A DNA stretch of 64,000 nucleotides from Triangularia verruculosa (taxonomy: Eukaryota > Ascomycota > Sordariomycetes > Sordariales > Podosporaceae), in contig MU863952.1 in NCBI GenBank assembly GCA_033296885.1, positions 1-64,000 on the forward strand, written 5' to 3'. The position numbers were made by a program, and so were the translations under genes. Positions 55,101 to 64,000 of the stretch are shown here, piece after piece (positions within the stretch are counted from its first letter, which is position 1; each line of letters begins with the position of its first letter). The notes beneath the pieces are model-generated. The model was not told where the DNA came from, ran no database searches, and saw nothing but the letters and a program-made list of their open reading frames with translations.

Positions 55101-55570
55101 GGTGCCTCACTGTTTCGTCGTAGGTATATTTGCTATACGCGTATTCGAGTCAGATACGATACTATGGAATACCCAATCACCACCCCACCATTTCAACCAC
55201 TAACCTGCGACAGCGGATCTAGAGCCGGGCTCGGTATCGGCGAGGGTGTATGCGCGCTGTGGTTTACTCCAATCGTGATGGCCGGCCCATTACCGACGGC
55301 GGTCGTTTGGTCACCAATGTCGTCTGCATTCTCATGGTCGACCTCGACTTCCCTACCCTTTTCTTTCTCCTTGTCTTTTTCCTTCTCCTTCCCGTTTAGT
55401 CCAATCGAAGTGTAGCTTCGCGAAAGCCTAGATGACGTCCGTTTACCGGTACTCGAAGGCTGAGTCGAGAAAGTGTTGGCTGCACTAGGGGACGGAATCG
55501 GAGAGGACCGGCTCTGTTGGTTGCTATTGCTGCCTGATGCCATCGCGTGAGCTCCTAAGCTTGTAGTCAT
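52134..55570 (-). CDS. WDR44-like WD40 repeat protein
   Basis: Three exons on the minus strand: 55570-55205, 55132-54996 and 54915-52134. The introns of 72 and 80 nt (GTTAGT/TAG and GTAGGC/CAG) keep the frame; 1094 residues. The splice joins restore the family text: DPLSQ to QIYLRRN, and ASKDK to SKKGGSFLSRLSMRGG. The long open frame otherwise starts inside the second intron. The middle (residues about 250-620) carries WD40 repeats (GAIWATEFSRDGKYLATGG, VRVWAVL, LMEFEGHTGEVLDLSWS, TVRLWHLSR, FVTRLAFHPRDD, LRLWSIPD, SQIAATFSDDGKYVICG). This is the fungal homologue of human WDR44 and yeast YMR102C/DGR2. WDR44 binds Rab11 in membrane traffic; the fungal role is less clear. The last 350 residues are Ser/Thr-rich and disordered. 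The start could instead be the Met at 55648. Confidence 0.85.
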
Positions 55571-57233
55571 GGTTTCCGTAGAATTGTCTGCACCAAGCAA
55601 GGGAGCGGGTGAAGAAACGGAGGATAACGTCACGGCCGCGTATGCCACTGCAGTTACCAGGGCCTCCCCTCTGCATGTCTACCAGACTAGTATAACCAAA
55701 CAAAAACGAGCAGTCCCGCGACTTGCGACTTGCGATTGGGCACCCAATAACCAGCAGACGGGCGCAAAGACAATGATTGAAATGCGAGAAAACGGAGAAA
55801 AGGTCAGGGGCAGCAAGGATGTTCCATTTGCTCTTTTAGGGGTACTCGTAATTTTGATGATATCCACAAATGGAAGGCTAGGCGACACTTACCTTGGATT
55901 TCACCCGAGATGCTGGTTGATCTTGGCAGCGACTGTTGCGCTGGCGGCGTTCCCAGGACCCTGGATCGCGACACTGATGACGCCCTGCTGCTAGTGGCGA
56001 CCCCCCGGCTTGGTGGTTGTAGAGGCTCACTCTCTCGCTCGGGTGCCCGCGTGCGAGCAGGGGCAACAGCCTTTATTGTGCTCCAGATGCTGCTGGCCAT
56101 GTTGCCGTCGTGGTGTCGAGACACCTTTTAGCATTCTCAGGCTCGTGCTGACCACCACCCCAAGGCCTGCCGTGTAACAACAGTTGGTGTGCTGTTTCGA
56201 AGCAAGCATTGAACTTGATCGGACTCCAGTGAGGGGCCCGAAGCCGAGACCCTACCCTTGCCAGAATCTGCAGCTGTTATAGCACTAGCGTCGAGCACTG
56301 GCACACTGGCATGTGAGATGTTTGAGTTTTGGATGGTCGAGGTGATAGTGAACTGCGGCAGTGCTCTGTGCAACCCAAGTTGTATAAGGCAGAAATCCTT
56401 TGGCCTTCATCCGCCCGCTCGGCACTTACGTCCGTCTGTCGTTGGCCGTTTTCCAAACCGGTTTGACAAGGCAACGGAAACGTTGTGCAAAGTTGGACCA
56501 GAGACGGCAAAGCGGTAAGCGGAGGATTTGACAGTTGTCCGTGTGTCCGTGTCCGACCTCAGCTTGGCGGGGTAAGGAGGAAAGCTGAAAGCCTTGCGGA
56601 TCGAGTGACTGCGGGGAGCGGAGACTCGGGTGGATGATGCAGGCGATCGGAATGGGGCCGAATACGCGTACCGATCACAGACTGTGTGATGGAAGACAAT
56701 GACCTCGCTGCTGGAAATTGGTACCTGTCTGAATATCAGAGACTGGAAGAGGGAAGCAGCTGTTTGCACTGAACGGAAAAGAGGGGATGGGTTGTTTATT
56801 GTCGACAGTGCCTCAACCGTGCAACCGCTCAGTTACATCATCGAAGCCAATTCCGAAATCCGGCCATGTGGATCTCGGCACAGGGCAGCACCTGGTCAGC
56901 TGTGATACAGAGAAGGGACAGTACTTTCAAAGACAATATAGGGATCTATTTTCCGTCGCTGGGGGTATTAAAGTAAGAAAACAAATGGGAAAGGGATCTA
57001 TTTCATATACAAACTCAACAACCAAAATGCGCTTTTCCTGGAGCTGATGAATGACGTTATCTCATGGATAGCCAAGACTAAAAAAGCGAACGGCAGCACC
57101 CGTTATTAGCGCAATCTTGAGCCTTCCATTCAGCTCAACAGCCGGGAACCCACCAAGACAAACAATGTCTGCCGAGTGACCAATTCGACATCCCGAACCG
57201 AGATGCTGAAATTTTCAGAGAAAGCCGGCCGGC
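55571..57233. other. Intergenic region, no gene seen
   Basis: About 1.7 kb between two minus-strand genes. It should contain the promoter and 5' UTR of the WDR44-like gene. Several short open frames on both strands (55690-57050) show neither a domain nor a sensible splice model. Confidence 0.45.
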
Positions 57234-58466
57234 TCATATTATTGTGGTCCCCGCGGCGGACCCTTCTGCTTGAACCACATCTTCCTCGTCATCATCCTCG
57301 TCTAGATCATGCAATGGGTATGTCAGGAGCGCAGCGATCCCGCCTAAAGCATCCAGTCGCTGCCCGCTCTCGTGGTCGCTGCTAAGCAGTCTCACATCGC
57401 CGCCGTCCTCGCTGACCTTGTCCACAAGTGCAACATATTTTTGCCGCTCTGCCACGTCCATGCTCCTGAAAAAGGCGCTGTTGACCATCAAGACGCCGCC
57501 GCCGCGGCCCACGGCTCCTTCTCTGATGGCCTTTGCAACTGGGTTCACGCCATACCACGCTCTCCCGTCGTCCTGCCGAAGTTTCTGGTAAAAGTTGTCC
57601 ATCAGGCTTGTTTCGTTGGTAAACTTGGCGTCGCGCATCGTTCGCTGAGCCTCGGGACTCTTCAGCACCTCGTTGAGACTGTGTACATGTCCTGTGCTCG
57701 TGTGCACAACCGCCGCCTCTTTGGCCAGTCGCGCCAACGGCTTGTCTCCATGTTTGTCGGCATATTCCTTCATGTAAGCCCGGAAGTTTTGCGCCACAAA
57801 TCCAGGACTGGCAAGTAGTAGCTGTTTGGGCGTGCCGGAACGTTCGTTGAAGTCGATAGCGGCGAGTATGGCTGCCAGAACCTTCCCATAAAAGTCCGAC
57901 ATGCCTCCCTCCGTCTCCTTGCGCGTTGATCTCTTTTTGGGTATGGTGTGCTCGATTCGTTGCTTGACGACAGTTCGTGACTCGGTGATCAAGCAGAGAT
58001 TGGCCACTCCTTCTTGCATGACAACAGCAAACACGACGTCCTTGTTAGCCGTCTCGCTGACGGCTTCTGTGAGCAGCGCAAGGGCCACAGAGTCCCAGCC
58101 TTGCCTCTTCCATATTGTGAACTTGATATCGCGGTCGCTGTGCTTGAGGGTGAGGGTGTGGTACTGTCCCACGGCGGCGATGGGGTTCTCGTTGACGATG
58201 GTGCCGGCCACTCGGAGCTCGGAAACGCGGGGGTCGAAGGAGGTTTTGCTAACATTGACGGCCAGCTCTGTGCGCACCTTTTGTGCCGATGTCGAGCCTG
58301 TCGCACCCTCGGTGGTGACTTTGCGCAGAGTCGGGGCGTAGACGACGTCGCCGATTGCGATGAGGTTGTTGGCGTGCCATAGATCTTCGGGTTCGGTGAT
58401 GATGAGCTCGACGCCCTCCGTCTCGTCGATGCTCGCCACTGTCTGTCGTTTAGAAGCGAAGCGCAT
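57234..58466 (-). CDS. dom34: Dom34/Pelota-like ribosome rescue factor
   Basis: Single exon. Starting at MRFASKRQTV (58466) it encodes 410 residues, the size of Dom34. Dom34 with Hbs1 splits stalled ribosomes in no-go decay. Evidence: the N-terminal Sm-like domain has LWHANNLIAIGDVVYAPTLRKVTTEG (VTTE is typical) and ENPIAAVGQYHTLTL. The central eRF1-like domain has WDSVALALL, VAVVMQEG-like FAVVMQEGVANLCLITES and LLLASPGFVA. The C-terminal domain has TSTGHVHSLNEVL, DDGRAWYG, GRGGGVLMVNSAFFRS and LSSDHESGQRLDALGG. No eRF1 GGQ motif was seen, as expected for this family. The frame stays open upstream to an ATG at 58643, which would add a 59-residue Arg/Pro/Gly-rich extension. The sequence is more divergent than I expect for the usual Dom34. 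Confidence 0.85.
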   Translation of the reverse strand: MRFASKRQTVASIDETEGVELIITEPEDLWHANNLIAIGDVVYAPTLRKVTTEGATGSTSAQKVRTELAVNVSKTSFDPRVSELRVAGTIVNENPIAAVGQYHTLTLKHSDRDIKFTIWKRQGWDSVALALLTEAVSETANKDVVFAVVMQEGVANLCLITESRTVVKQRIEHTIPKKRSTRKETEGGMSDFYGKVLAAILAAIDFNERSGTPKQLLLASPGFVAQNFRAYMKEYADKHGDKPLARLAKEAAVVHTSTGHVHSLNEVLKSPEAQRTMRDAKFTNETSLMDNFYQKLRQDDGRAWYGVNPVAKAIREGAVGRGGGVLMVNSAFFRSMDVAERQKYVALVDKVSEDGGDVRLLSSDHESGQRLDALGGIAALLTYPLHDLDEDDDEEDVVQAEGSAAGTTII

Positions 58467-58643
58467 GCCGGTCTTCTTTCTGTTCGGATCGCGCTTTTGG
58501 TTCGGGTCTGGTTCGATGAGAGGAGGGGAGTATCGAACATGTCCTTGCGTGCCTTGGCGGGGTTTTGCCTGCCTTCGCCCAGATCCCGAAGAGCGGGGCA
58601 TTGCCTGGGAATGTGGGGCACCACGACCGAATCCGCTTGGCAT

Positions 58644-60591
58644 CTTTGAAGACGAGAGTGAATGTGAGCAGTGAATGTTTGAGATGAATGTGTGGTCAAG
58701 GATTTGCTAGATTGGATTTGCCGTGGACTGAATTATATATTGAATACTTACCTGTGAAGAACTCTAAACACAGAGTTCGACTCATACCTCAGCCACCTAT
58801 GTAAGATTGAGTGCCCAGTTCGCAGTGGCCATGGGATGAGGCTCTGAGTGGAAGGAAATCCCGGTGGTCAGGTGATCGACTAGATAGGAACCTATTCGAA
58901 GAAAATCAAAGCTCCCCAAAGACAACCGAGTGTCCTTCAAAGCATACATCTTACTTCTTGGTAGGATCGGGAGCTTCGTCACTGAAGAGGTAAGTAATAC
59001 TCTACCTAACCTTGCATCTGCAGTACGCCGATATGGCTTCTCCTAGGTCTCGACGTACCTCCAACAAGGCTACCTATTAGAAGTAAATGGCCACATTAAA
59101 GTAATTCACATCTCCATCAGCTCTACCCGCTCATGATAGATAAGCATCATCATTACCATTTTCGACGCAACTACAGGTTATCTCACATCTCATGGTCCAT
59201 TGCATGTCCAAGTGGAAAGTTATTTGAGCCAGCATTAGAAAGGCCTATAGCAAATTCTCATATTGACGCTCCTTCTCAAGTTCTGATCGCAAGGTTCAGC
59301 CGGTCGATCCTGGCAGCATTTATGTTTCTTCGGCGCTTATCGCACTCCACTCTTGACGCTTGCTGATCCAACGGGGGTCTTGGAGGAAGAAGAAATTAAT
59401 TCTCTGAAAACTGGAAGGCTTATCTACCTACCTAGATATGACCAATCAAGACTCCAATCATGGGCGCTTCCATGGCAGCAAACACCACCTTCAGCGCAGA
59501 CCTGACCACACCCTCACCTTCGCCTTCACCGAGGACGGTCTTGCGGCTCTGCTGACGACGTCGAAGTCCCAGCAAATGTCCCTTGGTACCTATGGTGTGA
59601 CAGCCGCCGCGCATATTTCTTTTCAAATCCTCATGCTGATTGGCCTCTTAGGGAGTCTCCCCACTACACCCTCCTCTCGGGCGGCCGCTACCACCCATGT
59701 CTAGGTCGCCCATTATGCGGCCGCAAAAAGCTAGCCTCCGGGCTCAAGAATCCCGAGTGCCTGGCAAGGCTGTTTCCATGCGTCCAAATGCCGGAGAAAC
59801 ATCCGGCTTGCCGAATCTGACAGCGGTTGCGATTATAGAATCATTGTTGAGAATAGCAGCCCCCGTGGTGCTGTCTGGGGCCATGGCCTTGCTCAGGTAG
59901 CTGGTAAGCGCTTTCAGGGGTTGCCTTGCCCATTCTCATAAGGCGAATCCCTTCTTCTTGAGTAATCGCAACCATGCTCTACACCGAAAAGCTCATGGTG
60001 ACATGGTCAACGTTTAGGACCATGGCTATCCACACCGTCCTGGTCCCCTCTAGCATCCTGCTAGCACACATCACGGGCGAGACGCCGTACATGTTTGACT
60101 TCGCCGCTAGCGTGTCATCGCCTGAATATCTGATTGCCAATAACCTCCCCCCCACGCAATTGCCCAAGATGGCAGTCTGGCTTGTTCTTCGGCGCATATC
60201 GCGACTGGCACAGGCAGTCTCATCTCATCACATGCCTAGATGTTTGAAAACATGCTCGAGGCCCGAAATCTGATTGCAAGGAGGCCAAAAAACTCCAAGT
60301 GCGTCTCGCTCTGTTTCGGGCTTCTCGACAAGACGGTGTTTCCATTGGGTACAGGATCTCACGAGCTGTTCCACTGTTCCAACATTGTGATGGCCACTGT
60401 GTCGGACAGGAATGGCCTGACGTCCAAGATGGGACAAGTGACCTGGGGATAGTATCAACGGAGAGCCTAAGAGTTAGATAGAAGAACATAAACAAATCAA
60501 GTACAAATATGTGTTTAGGCCTTCGTCCGACGAGCCATCGTTGTGAACATACCCAGCAGTTGACCATTCAACATTGTACGAATACCCAACC
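58644..60591. other. Intergenic region with unassigned open frames
   Basis: About 1.9 kb. Three plus-strand pieces, 59438-59704, 59697-59900 and 59974-60273, contain short hydrophobic stretches but no recognised family and no splice model that joins them. They may be a decayed gene. A TACCTACC motif lies near 59425. The final 100-200 nt hold the amidoligase promoter. Confidence 0.4.
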
Positions 60592-61723
60592 ATGGACTCC
60601 CCAGTCGAACCACCCACCCTTCACTTCGGTCTCGAGATTGAGCTCCTGCTTGGGCCCCGCAAGAAAGGCGCTTCTCACTCGAGCTGGAAGTCACTTGCCA
60701 AGGACCTCAGCAAACGCCTCGCCAAAGCAGGGATTCCGAATCACATCAACGATTCAAACGATAAATCTCCTCACAACTACCGCGAGTGGTCCATCACGCA
60801 GGAGGTGACCATTCCCAGTCAGCCGGGAAAGAACATCTGTACCTCACCCCTGGTATCTTCTCCGTGCTCCTGCTCAGCTGTGTACTGACATTTTTAAAGG
60901 GGGCATAGAACTAGTCTCCCCCGTCCTCTCCCCTCTCTCTACCAATTTCTCCGCTACCTTGACCACCATCTTCTCCCTTCTTCACACTCACTACGCTGTC
61001 TTGACATCTCCTCATTGCTCCACCCACATCCACCTCTCCCAATCTTACCCCTCCCCTTTCACGCCCCTCGATCTGGCTTCTCTAGCCAAAAGCTGTCTTT
61101 GGTTCGAAGCCAGTCTCGACCGTCTGTTCCCCTCCCGAGGAGAGGGCTACTGGTGCCAATCCAACCGGTTGAATCCTGCATTAGCTGGGCTAAGCTTGGG
61201 GGAGTGCATAGCAGTTATCGACAGCATCTACACAGAAACAGGACATGCAGATAGGGTAGTGGAAGCGATGAACCTGTTCCCGAAAGAGTCCGCTTATGCG
61301 AGGGCGCACGGGTGGAAGAAAGATAGAGTTAGGGGGAAGGTCTACAAGTGGTTTGTATTTTGCCCTACCTCGCAATGAAAGTTTGTGGTAGCGAGAAAAA
61401 AAGTCTGACATCAGAATAGGGACTTCACCGGCATGCTGTCTACGCCATCTAACAAGGGTGAGCAGCAACCCAGGGGTACCATTGAGTTCAGACAGCCGCC
61501 TGGGAGTGTTGTTGCCGCCGAGGCGGAGGCGTATGTGATTCTTGCCCTGGCGTTTACCGTTGGAGCATTGGCGTATGGGCAGGGTCTTTGCGCGGAGAGT
61601 GTAGGATACAACGAACACGGAGGGAGCATGGAAGAGCTCTGGGATTTGTTGGTTGCTGGCGGGAGCGTGTTGGGGTGGGATGGTCTGGGTGAGGTCGAGG
61701 GTTTGTTTGCCAGGGCCGTGTGA
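60592..61723 (+). CDS. Amidoligase-family (carboxylate-amine ligase fold) protein
   Basis: Three exons, 60592-60838, 60900-61350 and 61420-61723. The 61-nt (GTACCT/AAG) and 69-nt (GTTTGT/TAG) introns each restore a Trp codon; 333 residues. The amidoligase pattern is visible: LHFGLEIELLLGP at the N-terminus (the E-x-E metal/ATP ligands), ELVSPVLSP after intron 1, HCSTHIHLSQ near residue 140, and RGTIEFRQPPGS near residue 255. This is a glutamine synthetase-/GCS-like fold predicted to form amide bonds with ATP. In bacteria, relatives act in peptide tagging and cell-wall or antibiotic chemistry. Fungal members are uncharacterised, and the substrate here is unknown. GTTTGT is a weak donor, but the frame and motif continuity support it. 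Confidence 0.82.
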
Positions 61724-63241
61724 TTTGATATCTGGATATTGGTATCCTCCAGATCCTGATACCAGAGTACCAGGGATGTCGTTTTCGCCATTTAAGGAGC
61801 CTAACACTGTTCTTCTACTCAGTTCCATGACTTCAACCCATTCTCCAACTTATTTGAGCCAGTGAATCCGGATCTGCAAATCTCAAACAACGTGGGTTTT
61901 AGTGCATGGTACCCACGCATTTCTCCGTTCGGTTACTCATGATTCAAGCGCGCCATCATGAAGATTCTCAAGATAAGGCCACGCCCGTGCTTCTTCCACC
62001 CCCGCAAGATGAAACCTGCAGGATGTGATCCCGGCATCTGCCGACCACTCTCCCGGAAGCAGCTGTGATTTGTGGGCGAGACTCGACGACATCCGTGTCA
62101 CCGGTGGCTTGCGGACTAGGGCTTAGAAGTTGCCGAGCACATGCCGGGCATCGGGACTTGGCCGGGGGATCTCGGAAGCCCACCGGGGATCCATTCCCGC
62201 CCCGTTTCCCCAGAAAATTTGATATGGAGAAGGGGCCTGGCCCGTTGCCGACGGCGATCCCGTGGTGCGCACGCAATTGCCAGATCCATGCTTGCTTTCC
62301 GGGGAAGGATAGGAAAAGAGTGGAGAGGAGAGACGAACAACAGTACCCAAAAGTAGCCCTGTGGACTTCGAGCTCCACCTCCAAGTTTGGTTCTGGCAGC
62401 CAGGCAGCGCGGACTGCACTCAAATTTCGGGTCCCAAACTTCGAGATAAGAACCTCGGAATGGTTCGGCGTATTGACGTGGAAGATACGGAGTATGATAG
62501 TACAGGAGTTATCTTACGCATGTCATGCTGCTCAGTAACATGAGCATCTGATGACACAGCTTGAACCAGCAAACAATCGGTGTAAGTGATTTTGTCCAAA
62601 TGCGGAAAGCGCAGAAAACCCTAACCCGTCGGCGCTGGGCACGGACGTGCTTTTTGCAGGTTGTGTTGATCTCATGACCAGATGCTTGTCATGCACATTA
62701 GCGTGGGTAGCATTTGGGGGAAGGGGGCGGGCCTGGAACCCACTGAACCGCTCTAGAAGGTTTCTGAATTTTCGCACCTCCAAGAATCTCACGAACACAA
62801 CGCATCGCCTGTCGAGCCTGAAGGGGAGAGTGTCGCAGCAGTTCGTATCGATCTTGGTAGCAGCTCCGTAACATTCCGACCCCACATCTCACCGCTGTGC
62901 TCCCGAGCAGCTGCCCAATAGGGACTCGCTTCAGGGCGTATTCTGTCGGATGCGTGCCCGGGACGGCGACTGCAGGCGGGTTTGTTTCAAGGACCCCTTC
63001 AGCTGTGCCCCACCTGCTGTCATTGCAAGCGGATAGATTTTTGTTCATCAAGCAATGATCCCAGTCCAATCGTCAGTCATCTCTAGTGTTTTCGTTCCCT
63101 TTTCTTCGCTTTACATAAGTACATAAAGAAACCCGAAGTCCGTATCTGATACTATTCGTGTGATTGTGCAGCAAACCGCTCCGAGAGGGCCCCCCGTATA
63201 CGAGTACCGCAATTGAACGAGACACGAGCACAAGACCAATC
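61724..63241. other. Intergenic region, no gene seen
   Basis: 1.5 kb. Overlapping open frames at 61968-62543 on both strands show no domain. The last few hundred bases are the likely promoter of the ZIP transporter gene. Confidence 0.45.
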
Positions 63242-64000
63242 ATGAACCGCCCTTCGAGAACAGACGATGACCTTGAGCATCCTGAGTGGAACCAGAACCC
63301 GCCGTTCCTGGCACCCGACCTCACCACCTGCGAGGACCTCAATGGCATCGCCAACGCCCGCGAGCTGCGCGATGGGGGACCAGGAGGAGGACCGGCGAGT
63401 GCATTTGGGGTATTAAACGACGAGAAAAACAGTTTTATCGACAATTGCGACAAAAAGACACACAATTGGGGGCGCAATCCCTTTGCAACGGGCCGTCGTA
63501 AGTATCCTCTTCCATCTCATATTTGGTGTCCCCTTTTTGACAGGTGGGGTCTCGCGCCATGTTCCAGTCCCAACGTCATTGACACCGCAAACACCACAGA
63601 TCCGCCCGTTGCAACCTCTGAGACAGTGCTTGGTGGTGTAGACCGAGCCTGTCGTTCCCAGCCTCTGATCCGGCCCCCCTCGGGCTGGATCGGATGGATC
63701 CTCTCTGTTGTCGCCGTGTCGACAATTGTTCACATCGCCGGACATGATGTCCCGGCCGTGTTTTCGGGTGGTCATCCAATGGAGACGACCACCACCACCA
63801 ACCCCAACGCTACTGTTGCTACCCGTGATTCCACCTTGCTACTGAAGCAGCTCGCCAAGCGTCAGGATGCTGGAACTGGGGGATCTCGTTGCGGCGCAAA
63901 TGCCAATGCCACGGTCGAATACAATATGCCTCTCCACGTGGGCGCCTTGGTCATTATTCTCGCCGTCTCTGGCCTGTCCTGCGCCCTGCCCATGATCGCC
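63242..64000 (+). CDS. ZIP-type zinc/iron transporter, 5' part (cut by window edge)
   Basis: Begins at ATG 63242 (MNRPSRTDDDLEHPEWNQNP, followed by ADLTTCED-like PDLTTCEDLNG) and runs beyond the window. The frame is open straight through from 63242 to 64000, including a possible intron start GTAAGT near 63497. Splicing out 63497-63542 would break the frame, so no intron is called. Near 63690-63760 a hydrophobic segment (GWIGWILSVVAVSTIVHIAG) precedes a Thr/Asn-rich stretch. From about 63892, RCGANANATVEYNMPLHVGA followed by LVIILAVSGLSCALPMIA is the first conserved ZIP transmembrane region. ZIP proteins import zinc or iron into the cytosol. The long N-terminal extension resembles that of fungal Zrt-like proteins. 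The 3' part, including the metal-site helices, is outside the window. Confidence 0.7.
   Translation, partial: MNRPSRTDDDLEHPEWNQNPPFLAPDLTTCEDLNGIANARELRDGGPGGGPASAFGVLNDEKNSFIDNCDKKTHNWGRNPFATGRRKYPLPSHIWCPLFDRWGLAPCSSPNVIDTANTTDPPVATSETVLGGVDRACRSQPLIRPPSGWIGWILSVVAVSTIVHIAGHDVPAVFSGGHPMETTTTTNPNATVATRDSTLLLKQLAKRQDAGTGGSRCGANANATVEYNMPLHVGALVIILAVSGLSCALPMIA

Noticed and set aside
61968..62543. Overlapping frames of 98-157 codons on both strands
   Set aside because: No domain and no consistent splice signals.
63497..63542. Intron in the ZIP gene (GTAAGT to CAG)
   Set aside because: Its 46-nt length would break the frame that is open through the site; kept as exon, though an alternative acceptor is possible.

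Overview
The window looks like nuclear DNA of a filamentous ascomycete (Pezizomycotina), most likely a sordariomycete. This is inferred from short introns (about 47-109 nt) with GTRNGT donors, CTGAC/CTAAC branch sites and YAG acceptors, from fungal gene families (CBM1 protein, Rrb1, ACS-family MFS transporter, small-subunit-type catalase, DUF4246, DUF2855), and from strong signs of repeat-induced point mutation (RIP: C-to-T in CpA, CpG spared).

The left third (1 to about 22,900) is an accessory, transposon-rich region. It has two AT-rich RIP-type blocks (about 481-2600 and 19640-22640), an array of short imperfect palindromes (about 2460-3520), a pogo/Fot1-like transposase relic (about 3870-5108), and a truncated Ste23/insulinase fragment followed by the C-terminal relic of a NACHT-WD40 protein (5916-6940). 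Next come a broken Ty3/gypsy chromovirus (7315-9870, minus) interrupted by an LTR-like sequence and a second pogo-type transposase tail (9862-10449). Inside this lies an apparently intact NLR-type gene, PNP_UDP-NACHT-ankyrin (11884-15486, two introns, one assembly gap). Its nearly identical ankyrin repeats run in frame into a RIP-damaged partial copy of a Flo8/Som1-like transcription factor gene (about 15355-16703). A 1003-bp internally deleted hAT element with terminal inverted repeats and an 8-bp target duplication sits at 18609-19611.

Beyond the second AT-rich block comes a caspase-like gene with the His/Cys dyad (22908-24519, minus), a gene-poor 3.2 kb, and then gene-dense core DNA. That core holds: DUF2855; a membrane protein with a luciferase-type (DUF5519) domain; a leucine-rich protein; a secreted CBM1 protein; an O-fucosyltransferase-like type II membrane protein; ribosome-assembly factor Rrb1; a catalase with Gln where the distal heme His is expected; a mitochondrial-type hemerythrin HHE protein; an MFS transporter; a DUF4246 protein; a polytopic membrane protein; a SAM methyltransferase; a thioredoxin; a WDR44-like WD40 protein; a Dom34/Pelota-like protein; an amidoligase-family enzyme; and the 5' part of a ZIP metal transporter cut by the window edge.

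Functional links are limited. The catalase, thioredoxin and HHE protein could share a redox theme, but they are not a cluster. The NLR, the NLR relic and the caspase-like gene on the accessory side suggest a fungal immunity or self/non-self locus; that is inference. No tRNA, rRNA, CRISPR array or telomere repeat was recognised.
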